Assembly: GCF_003289645.1 (NCBI RefSeq)
Contig: NZ_QLYX01000002.1
Span: 248,001 to 312,000, forward strand
Reading direction: 5' to 3'
DNA from: Actinomadura craniellae
GTDB taxonomy: Bacteria > Actinomycetota > Actinomycetes > Streptosporangiales > Streptosporangiaceae
DNA: 64,000 nucleotides
Made by a program: the position numbers and the translations under genes. Shown here in pieces: positions 8,084 to 16,931 of the stretch (within the stretch, counting starts at the first letter, position 1; each line of letters starts with the position of its first letter). The notes beneath the pieces are model-generated. The model was given only the letters and a program-made list of their open reading frames with translations, did no database searches and was not told the origin of the DNA.

Positions 8084-8833
8084 CTAGAGGCGGACGATGT
8101 GGCCGCCGTCGACGGCCAGGATCTGGCCCGTGGTCCAGGCGGCGGCGTCGGAGAGCAGGAACAGCAGGGCACCCACATGGTCCTGCGGCGTGCCCAGCCG
8201 CTTGAGCGCGAGGCCCTGCACCATCGGTTCGACGAACTCCTCGGGCACCACGGACCGCGTCGCGGCGGTGTCGGTCGGGCCGGGGGCGATCGCGTTGACC
8301 CGGATGTTCATCCAGCCCAGTTCCGCGGCCAGGTTGACGGTCAGGCTGTTGATCGCGGCCTTGGCGATCGAGTAGAAGCCGCCGGCCATCCAGGCGGCGG
8401 TGGAGGACTGGTTGACGATCGAGCCGCCGCCGCGCTCGCGCATCGACCGGTGGACGGCGCGGGTGCAGTGCAGCGCCCCGTCCATGTTCACCGACATGAA
8501 CTTCCGGTAGTAGTCCAGGTCCACCTTCATCAGCGACTCGATCTGCATGCCGCCGTAGATCGCCGCGTTGTTGACCAGGTGGTCGATGCCGCCGAACGCG
8601 GCCACCGCGAAGTCGGCCATGGCCAGGGCGCTGTCAGGGTCGGCGACGTCGACCGTCACGGCCAGGGCGGTGCCGCCGGTCGCCTCGATCTCCTTGGCGA
8701 CCCGCCGGGCCTGCTCCCCGTTGAGGTCGGCGACCACCACCCTGGCGCCCTCGGCGGCCAGGGCCTTGGCGTACGCCTCTCCGATGCCCTGGCCGGCTCC
8801 GGTGACGATGGAGACCTTGTCCGCAAAGCGCAT
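8084..8833 (-). CDS. Short-chain dehydrogenase/reductase (SDR)
   Basis: A 249-residue classical SDR. TGAGQGIG at about residues 12-19 is the NAD(P)-binding loop and VVVADLN precedes the acidic residue that suggests NAD preference. NNAAI, the SS pair in VNQSSTAAW and the catalytic Y-S-I-A-K follow, with the substrate loop at PGPTDT. Length is normal. It probably oxidises a hydroxy group of the pathway substrate or a hydroxyacyl-CoA. It is divergent from the F420-type oxidoreductase at 8937, and the shared AT-rich region suggests common control. The substrate cannot be read from sequence. Confidence 0.88.
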   Translation of the reverse strand: MRFADKVSIVTGAGQGIGEAYAKALAAEGARVVVADLNGEQARRVAKEIEATGGTALAVTVDVADPDSALAMADFAVAAFGGIDHLVNNAAIYGGMQIESLMKVDLDYYRKFMSVNMDGALHCTRAVHRSMRERGGGSIVNQSSTAAWMAGGFYSIAKAAINSLTVNLAAELGWMNIRVNAIAPGPTDTAATRSVVPEEFVEPMVQGLALKRLGTPQDHVGALLFLLSDAAAWTTGQILAVDGGHIVRL

Positions 8834-8892
8834 GCGCGTTCCCTCGATCCTCGGCCGCTTCCGGCGGGCATTGGCAGCTCGTTAACTTGGCG

Positions 8893-8907
8893 ATAATATA
8901 CAACATC
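8893..8907. promoter_or_regulatory. AT-rich promoter/operator element (TTGTATA type)
   Basis: ATAATATACAACATC lies between the divergent SDR and LLM genes, about 30 bases from the GTG at 8937. Read on the minus strand it gives TTGTATATTA, the core found upstream of several other units in this island. It may be a -10 region, an operator, or both. Confidence 0.4.
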
Positions 8908-8936
8908 AAGTTTTCAAAACCAGTGGGAGCGGTCGC

Positions 8937-10019
8937 GTGGAACACTTTCCGGAGCTGGGCTTCTACGGACTCGCCGGACATTCGGGAACCCCGCGCGACC
9001 TGCTGGAACAGGTACGCGAGGGCGAGCGGCTCGGCCTGGGGGCGGTGTTCCTGTCGGAGCGGTTCGCCACCAAGGAGGCCGCCACCCTCTCCGGGGCCGC
9101 CGGTGCGGTGAGCGAGCGGCTGGGCGTCGCCACCGCGGCCACCAACCACAACACCCGGCACCCGCTGATCACCGCGACGTTCGCCACCACGATGCACCGG
9201 CTCACCGGCGGGCGTTTCGCGCTCGGCCTCGGCCGCGGCTTCGACCCGCTGTTCGACGTGATGGGCCTGCCCCGGGTCACCCAGGCGCAGCTGGAGGACT
9301 TCATCGGCATCATGCGCCGGCTCTGGCGGGGCGAGGCGGTCGCCGGCCACGACGGCCCCGCCGGGCGGTTCCCCTACCTGCACCAGGACTCGGGGTTCGA
9401 CGAGGACATCCCGATCATCCTCACCGCGATGGGCGAGCGCACGCTGGAGTTCGCCGGGCGGGTGGCCGACGGCGTCGTGCTGCACACCTTCTTCACCGAC
9501 GAGACACTGGCGCGCTCGGTGGCCGCGGTGCGGCGCGGGGCGGAGCAGGCCGGCCGCGACCCCGCGGCGGTCCGCATCTGGTCCGTACTGGCGACCGTCC
9601 CCGACCACATCGGCGAGGAGGCCCGGCTGCGCAAGCTGACCGGCCGGCTCGCCACCTACCTCCAGGGGTACGGCGACCTGCTGGTCCGGCTCAACGGCTG
9701 GGACCCCGCCGTGCTGGCCCGGTTCCGCGCCGACGACCTGGTCTCCGGCTTCCCCGGCGCGTTCGACGCCGTCGCCACCACCGAGCAACTGGAGCGGGTC
9801 GCGGGCCTGCTACCGCCGGAGTGGACGGCCGCCTCGGCCACCGGGTCGCCCGACCGCTGCGCCGCCCGCGTCCTCGACCAGTTCGCCGCGGGCGCCGACG
9901 GCGTCATCCTGCACGGGCTCACGCCCGCCGAGGCCGCGCCCGTGCTCCCCGCCTACCGCCGGGTCCGGCCCGCCGGGGCCGCCGCCCACCACCCCAACCC
10001 CGGACGGAGCCGCCCGTGA
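8937..10019 (+). CDS. LLM-class F420-dependent oxidoreductase
   Basis: A 360-residue luciferase-like TIM-barrel protein starting at GTG 8937, with GGGAG upstream. FYGLAGH near the N-terminus, LGLGAVFLSERF, TGGRFALGLGRGFDPLFD and the C-terminal ADGVILHG follow the pattern of actinobacterial F420-dependent enzymes related to TIGR03857-type proteins. Such enzymes move hydride between F420 and an alcohol, ketone or enone. The TGA overlaps the GTG of the phosphotransferase gene (GTGA), so the two form an operon. The position beside an F420-type DDN-like protein (11039-11533) supports F420 use in this region. The substrate is unknown. Confidence 0.85.
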   Translation: MEHFPELGFYGLAGHSGTPRDLLEQVREGERLGLGAVFLSERFATKEAATLSGAAGAVSERLGVATAATNHNTRHPLITATFATTMHRLTGGRFALGLGRGFDPLFDVMGLPRVTQAQLEDFIGIMRRLWRGEAVAGHDGPAGRFPYLHQDSGFDEDIPIILTAMGERTLEFAGRVADGVVLHTFFTDETLARSVAAVRRGAEQAGRDPAAVRIWSVLATVPDHIGEEARLRKLTGRLATYLQGYGDLLVRLNGWDPAVLARFRADDLVSGFPGAFDAVATTEQLERVAGLLPPEWTAASATGSPDRCAARVLDQFAAGADGVILHGLTPAEAAPVLPAYRRVRPAGAAAHHPNPGRSRP

Positions 10020-11056
10020 ACACCGCCGTCGTCGACGCCCCCGAAGGGCTCACCCCCGAGTGGCTGAGCGAAGTGCTGCACGCCCCGGTCACCGCCGTGA
10101 CCTGGGAGGCGGTGGGGTCCGGCCAGATCGGCGCGTGTTACCGGCTCCTCCTCGACGGCGGCGCCGGCGCGCCGCGCCGGCTCGTCGCCAAGCTGGCCTG
10201 CGCCGACCCCGCTACCCGGACCTTCCTCGGCTCCGCCTACCGCGCCGAGGTGTCCTTCTACCGCGACCTCGTCCCGACCGTGGCGGTGCGCACCCCGACC
10301 TGCCACTACGCCGCGCTGGCCGACGACCACACCACCTTCGTGCTGCTGCTGGAGGACCTGCACCCCGCCACGCAGGGCGACCAGCTCGCGGGATGCACCC
10401 CGGAGCAGGCCGCCGACGCGGCCGTCAACCTCGCCGGGCTGCACGGGCCGCGGTGGTGCGACCCGACGCTGCCGGAGGTGCCGTGGCTGAGCGTCGTCCA
10501 GGAGGCGGACGCCCGGCAGCTCAGCGAGGCCTTCGCGCCCGCCGTGGAGATCTTCATCGAACGGTTCGCCGGCCGGCTCGCCGCCGAGGACGCCCGGACC
10601 CTGCGCGAGGTCGCCGACCGCATCGCCGACTGGGTGCTGGCCCGGTCCGACCGGTTCGGCCTGGTGCACGGGGACTACCGGCTGGACAACCTGATCTTCC
10701 CGCCCGACGCCGCACCCGGGGTGGTGGCGGTCGACTGGCAGACGCTCAGCATCGGGCACCCGCTGCGGGACCTGGCGTACTTCCTCGGCACCGGCCTGGC
10801 GCCCCGCGACCGGGCGGCGCACGAGCGCTCGCTGGTCGCCGCCTACCACACGGCCCTCACCGGCTACGGCGTCACGGGCTACGACGCCGAGGCGTGCTTC
10901 GAGGACTACCGGTTCGCCGTCCCCCAGGGGCCGCTGATCACCGTGCTGGGCTGCGCCTACGGGACGCCGACCGAGCGCGGTGACCAGATGTTCCTGGCCA
11001 TGGCCGCCCGCTCCTGCGCCGCGATCCGCGAGCTCGGCTCACTCGACCTGATCTGA
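10016..11056 (+). CDS. Phosphotransferase family protein (APH/ecdysteroid-kinase-like)
   Basis: A 346-residue kinase-fold protein starting at GTG 10016, which overlaps the preceding TGA. Lys59 in LVAKLAC is the likely ATP-contacting lysine, HGDYRLDN at about 218-225 carries the catalytic Asp220, and VVAVDWQ places the metal-binding Asp at 240. This is the aminoglycoside phosphotransferase/choline kinase fold; related actinobacterial proteins sit in sterol and acyl-CoA clusters and phosphorylate unknown small hydroxylated compounds. Pairing with an F420 oxidoreductase suggests action on the same substrate, which is inference. It overlaps the convergent DDN-like gene by 18 bases. Confidence 0.82.
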   Translation: MNTAVVDAPEGLTPEWLSEVLHAPVTAVTWEAVGSGQIGACYRLLLDGGAGAPRRLVAKLACADPATRTFLGSAYRAEVSFYRDLVPTVAVRTPTCHYAALADDHTTFVLLLEDLHPATQGDQLAGCTPEQAADAAVNLAGLHGPRWCDPTLPEVPWLSVVQEADARQLSEAFAPAVEIFIERFAGRLAAEDARTLREVADRIADWVLARSDRFGLVHGDYRLDNLIFPPDAAPGVVAVDWQTLSIGHPLRDLAYFLGTGLAPRDRAAHERSLVAAYHTALTGYGVTGYDAEACFEDYRFAVPQGPLITVLGCAYGTPTERGDQMFLAMAARSCAAIRELGSLDLI

Positions 11057-11533
11057 GGGCTCGCAGATGACGACCGGGATCTCCCGGTCGGTCCAGGACT
11101 GGTAGTTGTCGAAGTCGGCGTACATCGCGACCAGGCGCGGCCACAGCGCGGCCCGCTCGGCGGCGTCGGCGGTGCGGGCGCGCATCCGCCGGACGTCGCG
11201 CCGGACCTGCACGACGATCTGCGGGTCGGCCTGGAGGTTGCGGTACCACAGCGGGTCGCGGGGCATGCCGCCCTGCGAGGCGACGATGACCACCCGGTCG
11301 CCGTCGGCCAGGTACAGCAACGGCAGGGTGCGCGGCAGCCCGGTCTTGCGGCCCCGGGTGGTGACCAGGCAGACCGGCACACCCCGGGGGAAGGCGCTGC
11401 CGACGCGCCACTTGCCGCCCACCCGGCCGCCGGTGGCCCGGTAGGCGGCGACGTTCAGCCGGGACATCACCCGCATGATCTTCGGCACCAGCGGCGAGTC
11501 GAACCCCTTGGGCCGGGGTCGGGTCGTGGTCAT
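11039..11533 (-). CDS. Deazaflavin (F420)-dependent nitroreductase-family protein
   Basis: A 164-residue split-barrel protein of the DDN/FDOR-A type. The ATG at 11533 is chosen because it begins just after the upstream SDR gene and agrees with family length; the longer open frame runs antisense to coding sequence. VCLVTTRGRKTGLPRTLPLLYL and ASQGGMPRDPLWYRNLQADP are the signature F420-binding motifs. The family reduces quinones or enones with F420H2. It lies four bases after the SDR (11538-12389) and is likely its operon partner. Confidence 0.88.
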   Translation of the reverse strand: MTTTRPRPKGFDSPLVPKIMRVMSRLNVAAYRATGGRVGGKWRVGSAFPRGVPVCLVTTRGRKTGLPRTLPLLYLADGDRVVIVASQGGMPRDPLWYRNLQADPQIVVQVRRDVRRMRARTADAAERAALWPRLVAMYADFDNYQSWTDREIPVVICEPSDQVE

Positions 11534-11537
11534 CGGA

Positions 11538-12389
11538 TCATCCCCATTCGAAGTCGGGCATGCCGGGCAGCCGGCCCGCGACCAGGCTCTCGGCCTGGGC
11601 CGGCAGGCCCGGGGCGTACTCGGGGTGGGTGAGGACGAGGAAGCGGCGTTCCCGGACCGCGTCCACCACCCGGTCGGCCACCTCCCGCGGCGGGATTCCA
11701 CGTTCCACGGTAGTGGCGATCATCTCGTTCATGAAGGCCGAGTCCTCGCCCGGTTCGGTGGCCAGCGCGGCGGGCCGGACGCGCTCGGACTCGTGGATGC
11801 GGGTGGTCACACCGCCGGGGCACAGCGCGGAGACCCCCAGCCGGGTGCCGTCCAGCGCCAGTTCCTGGGCCAGGGAGAGGGTCGCGGCGAAGGCCGCCCA
11901 CTTGGAGACCGTGTAGGGCGCCGCCCCCGGGCCGACGAAGAGCCCGGCGACCGAGCAGGTGTTGACGACGTGCCCGTCGGCGTCCTGCTCGATCATGCGG
12001 GGCACGAAGGCGCGCACGCCGTGCAGGATGCCCCACAGGTTGACCCGCAGGGTCCACTCGAAGTCGGCGGGCGGGCGCGTCCACATCCGCCCGCCCATGA
12101 AGACGCCGGCGTTGTTGCACAGCAGGTGCACGGCGCCCAGTTCGGCGAAGGCACGGTCGGCGAACGCGGCGACCGAGCCCTCGTCGCCGACGTCGACGGC
12201 CTGGGTCATGACCCTGACCCCGGCGACCCCGGCAGCCCTGGCGGCTTCGGCGGTCTCGGCCAGGGCCGCGGCGTCGATGTCGGCCAGGGCGAGGTCCATC
12301 CCCTCGGCGGCCAGCCGGCACGCCAGCGCGCGCCCGATCCCGCCGCCCGCACCGGTCACCACCGCGACCCGACCGCGGAACTCGCGCAT
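11538..12389 (-). CDS. Short-chain dehydrogenase/reductase (SDR)
   Basis: A 283-residue SDR with TGAGGGIG at about 12-19, LALADID, NNAGV, NTCSVAG and the catalytic Y-T-V-S-K. The C-terminal tail (about 245-283) is longer than in FabG-type enzymes and resembles SDRs of the steroid/terpenoid-associated type. A GGGAGGGG ribosome site lies just before the ATG. It is divergent from the SDR at 12486 and likely co-transcribed with the F420-type protein downstream. The substrate is not inferable. Confidence 0.87.
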   Translation of the reverse strand: MREFRGRVAVVTGAGGGIGRALACRLAAEGMDLALADIDAAALAETAEAARAAGVAGVRVMTQAVDVGDEGSVAAFADRAFAELGAVHLLCNNAGVFMGGRMWTRPPADFEWTLRVNLWGILHGVRAFVPRMIEQDADGHVVNTCSVAGLFVGPGAAPYTVSKWAAFAATLSLAQELALDGTRLGVSALCPGGVTTRIHESERVRPAALATEPGEDSAFMNEMIATTVERGIPPREVADRVVDAVRERRFLVLTHPEYAPGLPAQAESLVAGRLPGMPDFEWG

Positions 12390-12485
12390 GGCCCCTCCCG
12401 TCCGTCCGGCCCTGTCGGCACCCTGCGAAGAAAGCTAGTCTGCTCCCGACTATCCAATCAAGTATCAATTATTCAGGAGAATGGG

Positions 12486-13244
12486 ATGGACTCGCGCATC
12501 CTCTCCCCGACCACCGGGGTGATCGTCACCGGCGGGGCGTCCGGCATCGGCGCCGCCTGCGCCCGCGCGCTCGCCGCGGCCGGCCGCCCGGTGGCGCTGT
12601 GGGACGTCGCCGACGCCACCGGCCCGGCGGAGGAGATCGCCGCCACCGGGGTGCCCGCCCTGGCCGTCCGGATCGACGTCACCGACTCCGCCGCCTTCCC
12701 CGCGGCGATCGAGCGCAGCAGGACCGCGCTCGGCTCCCTCGGCGGGCTGGTACACGCCGCCGGCGTCGCCGGCCCCGCGGCGGTGGGCGACCTCGACGAG
12801 GCCACGTGGGACGCGGTGCAGCACGTGAACCTGCGCGCCCAGGCCCTGCTCGTCCAGGCGCTGCTGGCCGACCTGCGCGGCCTGCCGGGCTCGGCGGTCG
12901 TCGGCGTCTCCTCGATCGAGGCGTTCCTGGGGCAGATGTTCATCCCCGCCTACTGCGCCTCCAAGGCCGGCCTGCTCGGGCTCACCAGGTCACTCGCCCA
13001 CCTGCTGGCGGCCGACGGCGTGCGGGTGAACGCGGTGTGCCCCGGCTACGTGGACACGCCCATGCTGCGGGGCCTGGCCCCCGCGGAGATGTTCGGCGAA
13101 TTCGCCGCCAAGGCGCCGGTCGGGCGGCTGGGCCTGCCCGAGGAGGTCGCCGGGGCGGTCCGGTTCCTGCTGAGCGACGAGGCGTCGTTCGTCACCGGCA
13201 CCCACCTCACGATCGACGGCGGCGCCAGCGCGGTCGACCGCTGA
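12486..13244 (+). CDS. Short-chain dehydrogenase/reductase (SDR)
   Basis: A 252-residue SDR starting at ATG 12486, with CAGGAG eight bases upstream; an ATG five bases earlier is out of frame. It shows TGGASGIG, a HAAGVAG in place of the usual NNAG, VSSIEAF and catalytic Y-C-A-S-K. The C-terminal GTHLTIDGGASA is typical of the FabG-like clan. It forms an operon with the SDR at 13273. The upstream region (12445-12476) is AT-rich, with two imperfect TATC(C)AAT repeats. Confidence 0.87.
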   Translation: MDSRILSPTTGVIVTGGASGIGAACARALAAAGRPVALWDVADATGPAEEIAATGVPALAVRIDVTDSAAFPAAIERSRTALGSLGGLVHAAGVAGPAAVGDLDEATWDAVQHVNLRAQALLVQALLADLRGLPGSAVVGVSSIEAFLGQMFIPAYCASKAGLLGLTRSLAHLLAADGVRVNAVCPGYVDTPMLRGLAPAEMFGEFAAKAPVGRLGLPEEVAGAVRFLLSDEASFVTGTHLTIDGGASAVDR

Positions 13245-13272
13245 ACCAGCAGGCACACACGAAGGGAACCCC

Positions 13273-14094
13273 ATGCGAGAACTGTCGGGAACGGCCGCCC
13301 TGGTGACGGGTGGCGGCAGCGGCATCGGCCTGGCCTGCGCGGCCCGGCTGGCCGCGGACGGCGCGGCGGTCACGATCTGCGGCCGGACCGAGGCGCGGCT
13401 GCGCGAGGCGGCCGAGCGGATCGGCGGTGACGTCTCCTACACCGTCGCCGACATCACCGACGAGGAACAGATCGCCGCGGCGGTCGCGGCGGCGGCCGGG
13501 CGGGGCCCGCTGCGGGCCGTGGTCGCCGCGGCGGGCGGGTCCACCTCGATCGGCCCGGTGGCCATGCTCGACGCCGCGGCCTGGCGGCAGACCCTGGAGC
13601 TCAACGCCACGGGCACCATGCTGACCGTCAAACACGCGGCCCCGGCCCTGGTCCGGGCCGGCGGGGGCGCCATCGTCGCGATCTCCTCGGTCGCCGCGGC
13701 CACCACCCACCGCTGGTTCGGCGCCTACGGGGTGTCCAAGGCCGCGGTCGACCACCTGGTCCGGCTCGCCGCCGACGAGCTGGGCGGTGCGGGTGTCCGG
13801 GTCAACGGCATCCGGCCCGGGCTGGTCCGCACCGAACTGGTGGCCGGCATCACCGACCCGGGGCCGGTGCTCGACGACTACCTGGCCTGCATGCCGGTCG
13901 CCCGGGTCGGCGAGCCGGAAGACATCGCGGCCGCCGCGCGGTTCCTGGCCGGGCCCGAGTCGTCCTGGATCACCGGGCAGGTGCTCGACGTCGACGGCGG
14001 GCACCACCTGCGCCGCGGGCCCGACTACTCGGCCCTCTTCGAGCCGATGTTCGGCGCCGCGGCACTGCGCGGGCTGCCGTCCGACGAAACGTAA
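13273..14094 (+). CDS. Short-chain dehydrogenase/reductase (SDR)
   Basis: A 273-residue SDR, 28 bases after the preceding SDR. It carries TGGGSGIG, a TICGRTE segment whose Arg suggests NADPH preference, AISSVAAA, and catalytic Y-G-V-S-K. AAAGGS replaces NNAG. The extra C-terminal tail after VDGGHHLRRG (about 245-273) is unusual but has no recognised motif. It is the last gene before the mce promoter region; no clear terminator is seen, so some read-through into the mce operon is possible. Confidence 0.87.
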   Translation: MRELSGTAALVTGGGSGIGLACAARLAADGAAVTICGRTEARLREAAERIGGDVSYTVADITDEEQIAAAVAAAAGRGPLRAVVAAAGGSTSIGPVAMLDAAAWRQTLELNATGTMLTVKHAAPALVRAGGGAIVAISSVAAATTHRWFGAYGVSKAAVDHLVRLAADELGGAGVRVNGIRPGLVRTELVAGITDPGPVLDDYLACMPVARVGEPEDIAAAARFLAGPESSWITGQVLDVDGGHHLRRGPDYSALFEPMFGAAALRGLPSDET

Positions 14095-14149
14095 GCAAGG
14101 GGTTGCATCGGTGATGTGACCCGCGTTACGGTGCCGAGCGTCTGCCATC

Positions 14150-14164
14150 AAATATCAGATATTT
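14150..14164. promoter_or_regulatory. Perfect 15-bp palindrome upstream of the mce operon
   Basis: AAATATC-A-GATATTT is a perfect inverted repeat in an AT-rich island about 95 bases before the yrbEA start. It is the most likely operator for the mce operon. It does not match the KstR operator pattern known from mycobacteria (TnnAACnnGTTnnA). Confidence 0.55.
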
Positions 14165-14220
14165 CATCTGAGTTATTGAGTAGATGTACGAGTTTTGCCG
14201 TACCGATGGGAGCAGCCCTG

Positions 14221-14259
14221 ATGTCACCTGTCCTCCCGCCGCGCCCCGGGGGCCGCTGA
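14221..14259 (+). CDS. Possible 12-residue leader peptide before yrbEA
   Basis: ATG 14221 is preceded by GGGAG nine bases upstream and opens a 12-codon frame, MSPVLPPRPGGR, ending in TGA immediately before the GTG of yrbEA and in the same frame. The yrbEA GTG has no good ribosome site of its own, so translation may be coupled through this leader. Alternatives: the true gene begins here and the TGA is a sequencing error, or the frame is chance. Confidence 0.35.
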   Translation: MSPVLPPRPGGR

Positions 14260-15051
14260 GTGGCCGGCGTGCCGGCGCTCACCGGCGGCAGGCTGTCCGG
14301 CGCGCTCATCAACACCGGTGAGCTGTTCGCCATCGGGCTCGAAGGGCTCCGCCGCACCTGGGACGTCCGCACCTGGTTCTGGGAGTTCGTCGAGCAGTGC
14401 GCGTTCCTGGCCCGGGTCACCGCCCTGCCGGTGATCCTGGTGGCCCTCCCGCTGGGCGCCACGGTGGCCCTCCAGGTCGGCGACCTCGCCGGCCAGCTCG
14501 GCGCGCAGTCGGCCACCGGCGGCGCCGTCGTGGTCGGCCTCGTCCGCGAGGTGGCGCCCATCGCGGCGGCGCTGATCATCGCCGGGGCCGGCGGCTCGGC
14601 GATGACCTCCGACATGGGCGCCCGCCGGATCCGCGACGAGCTGTCGGCCATGGAGGTCATGGCCGTCAACCCGGTCCACCGGCTGGTCACGCCCCGGATG
14701 TGGGCGGCCAGCCTGATCTCCATGATGCTGGCGTCGCTGGTCATCCTGTCCGGCGCGGTGGGCGGGTTCGTCTTCAACGTGCTCCTGCAGGGAGTCACCC
14801 CCGGCGCTTACTTCGACGGCGCGCTCGGCCTGCTGCGGGTGTCGGACCTGCTGGTGACGCTCGGCAAGGCGTGGCTGTTCGGCATGATCTCGGCGCTGGT
14901 CGCGTGCCACATGGGCATGAAGTGCGAGCAGAGCCCCGTGGGGGTGGGGCGCGCGGTCAACAAGGCGACCGTGGTGGCCTTCATGCTCGTCTTCGCCTTC
15001 AACTACGTGATCACCACGATCTACTTCGTCGCCTACCCGCCGAAGATCTGA
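14260..15051 (+). CDS. Mce transporter permease YrbEA (MlaE family)
   Basis: A 263-residue integral membrane protein with about five hydrophobic segments. ALIIAGAGGSAMTSDMGARRIRDELSAMEVMAVNP is the region of the EExDAL-like motif that contacts the MceG ATPase in Mce/MlaE permeases. With YrbEB it forms the membrane pore of an Mce lipid importer. The GTG follows directly after an in-frame TGA, and the gene overlaps yrbEB by one base (TGATG). The ATPase MceG is not in the window and is usually encoded elsewhere and shared between mce systems. Confidence 0.93.
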   Translation: MAGVPALTGGRLSGALINTGELFAIGLEGLRRTWDVRTWFWEFVEQCAFLARVTALPVILVALPLGATVALQVGDLAGQLGAQSATGGAVVVGLVREVAPIAAALIIAGAGGSAMTSDMGARRIRDELSAMEVMAVNPVHRLVTPRMWAASLISMMLASLVILSGAVGGFVFNVLLQGVTPGAYFDGALGLLRVSDLLVTLGKAWLFGMISALVACHMGMKCEQSPVGVGRAVNKATVVAFMLVFAFNYVITTIYFVAYPPKI

Positions 15052-15914
15052 TGTTCGCCGACATCCCGCGCAAGACCGCGCTGCACGTCTCCCGAGGTTC
15101 CCGCGCCGCCGCCGAGCGGGTGGCCCAGCCGGCGAGCTGGACGGTGTTCGTCGGCGGTGTGCTGCTGTACTCCGTCCGCGACATCATCTTCCGGTTCAAG
15201 TACGCCAAGACCGTCGCCCACCAGGTCAGCGACATCGTCGCCGGCGTCGGCGCCACCGTGATCGGCGGCGGCATGGTCTTCGTGATCTTCACGATGTCGC
15301 TGTTCCTGGGGACCGAGGTCGGGCTCCAGGTCTACACCGGGCTCCAGGTCATCGGCGCCGAGAGCTTCATGGGCCTGGTCGGCGCGTTCATCAACGTCCG
15401 GGAGATCACCCCGGTGATCGCCGCGGTGGCGCTGGCCGCCCAGTGCGGGTCGGCGTTCACCGCCGAACTCGGCGCGATGCGCATCTCCGAGGAGATCGAC
15501 GCCCTGGAGGTCATGGGCATCAACTCCTTCACCTACCTGATCTGCACCCGGGTCGTCGCCGCCCTGATCGCCCTGGTCCCGCTGTACCTGATCGCCCTGT
15601 TCGCCAGCTTCTTCGCCACCCGGTTCATCAGCACCGTCTTCTTCGACCTGGCCCCCGGCGTGTACGACTACTACTTCCACCTGTACCTGCCGATGATCGA
15701 CCTGGTCTACAGCGCGATCAAGGTCGGTATCTTCGCCTTCGCCGTCATCGCCATCCACTGCTACTACGGCTACTACGCCACCGGCGGGCCGGTCGGCGTC
15801 GGCCGGGCCGCCGGGCAGGCCATCCGGCTGTCGATCATCACGATCGTGACGCTCAACCTGCTGCTGTCCTACGTGTTCTGGGGCCAGGGCGGATCGGTGC
15901 GGCTGGCCGGATGA
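15051..15914 (+). CDS. Mce transporter permease YrbEB (MlaE family)
   Basis: A 287-residue MlaE-family permease, partner of YrbEA. It has an N-terminal cytoplasmic helix, then about five to six membrane segments. AQCGSAFTAELGAMRISEEIDALEVMGINS is a clear match to the conserved ATPase-coupling loop (EExDALxxMG). The gene is coupled to yrbEA by a TGATG overlap and to mceA by an ATGA overlap, so equal amounts are expected. Confidence 0.94.
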   Translation: MFADIPRKTALHVSRGSRAAAERVAQPASWTVFVGGVLLYSVRDIIFRFKYAKTVAHQVSDIVAGVGATVIGGGMVFVIFTMSLFLGTEVGLQVYTGLQVIGAESFMGLVGAFINVREITPVIAAVALAAQCGSAFTAELGAMRISEEIDALEVMGINSFTYLICTRVVAALIALVPLYLIALFASFFATRFISTVFFDLAPGVYDYYFHLYLPMIDLVYSAIKVGIFAFAVIAIHCYYGYYATGGPVGVGRAAGQAIRLSIITIVTLNLLLSYVFWGQGGSVRLAG

Positions 15915-16915
15915 ACATCGAGGACATGCCGCTGCGCCGGCGGCTCACGATCTCCCTGGCCACGCTGCTCGCGCTCGCCGCGACCGGCTACGCGCTGATC
16001 GCCCGGCCGTTCGCCGCCGAGGGCACCCGGCTGGTCGCCGACTTCGGCACCGCCGGCCAGGGGCTGGGCACCAGCTCCCCGGTCAAGATCCGCGGGGTGA
16101 CGGTCGGCCGGGTCGACGCGATCGACCTGCTGCCCGACGGGCGCGCCCGGGTCACCCTCCGCATCGACCCCGGGACGCACGTTCCCGACTCGGTCAGCGC
16201 GACCGTGGAGCCGGAGTCGGTCTTCGGGCCGAAGTTCGTCGGGCTGGCGCCGGGCCCGCGCGAGGCCACCGGCCCCTACCTCGCCGACGGCGCCCGCATC
16301 GCCGTCACCGGCGAGTCCGGCGACCTCAACAGCCTGCTGACCGACGCCGACCGCACCCTGGCCGCCATCGACCCGCAGGACGTGGCGGTGATCGTCGACG
16401 CGCTCGGGCAGGGACTCGGCGGGCAGGGCCAGCGGCTGCGCGGCATCGTCGACAGCACCGGCACCCTCGTCGAGGTCGCCCACCGGCGCCGCCGGGAGGC
16501 CCAGGTGTTCCTCGCGGACCTCGGCGCGCTGGCCGAGCTCCGCGGCGTCGGCCAGAGCGCCGGCGCGGTCACCGGCGACGCCAACGCACTGATCGCCACG
16601 GCGTCGGCCGGGCAGAACCGGCTGCGGCGCACGGCCTCGGGTGTCTCCGCCGTCTCGGCGCTGCTCGCCCACGGGCTCGGCAAGCACGGCGGGAACGCGG
16701 GCGAGGGCTTCCGCTCCGCCGAGCGGGCCGCCGCGGTGCTGCGCGCCCAACTCGGCATCGGCGGACCCGCCGTGCGGACCCTGACCGAGTTGCTGCCGTA
16801 CTACCGCGCGGTCGGCTGGGCCCCCGGTCCGGACGGCACCGGCAAGCACATGCTCGCCGTGCAGATCATGCTGCCCACCGACCCGTGCGAACTGCTCATC
16901 GGGCTGTGCCCCTGA
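15911..16915 (+). CDS. MCE family protein, MceA position
   Basis: A 334-residue Mce protein, first of six. One N-terminal membrane segment (about residues 14-31) anchors it. The MCE/MlaD domain (about 38-120) shows SSPVKIRGVTVGRVDAIDLL and ESVFGPKFVGLAPG. A helical region follows (about 130-250) that in Mce complexes forms the lipid-conducting tunnel, then a short C-terminal tail with CELLIGLCP. By order it corresponds to MceA; it is shorter than typical mycobacterial MceA proteins. Confidence 0.92.
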   Translation: MNIEDMPLRRRLTISLATLLALAATGYALIARPFAAEGTRLVADFGTAGQGLGTSSPVKIRGVTVGRVDAIDLLPDGRARVTLRIDPGTHVPDSVSATVEPESVFGPKFVGLAPGPREATGPYLADGARIAVTGESGDLNSLLTDADRTLAAIDPQDVAVIVDALGQGLGGQGQRLRGIVDSTGTLVEVAHRRRREAQVFLADLGALAELRGVGQSAGAVTGDANALIATASAGQNRLRRTASGVSAVSALLAHGLGKHGGNAGEGFRSAERAAAVLRAQLGIGGPAVRTLTELLPYYRAVGWAPGPDGTGKHMLAVQIMLPTDPCELLIGLCP

Positions 16916-16931
16916 CCCCCCTGGAAGGACC

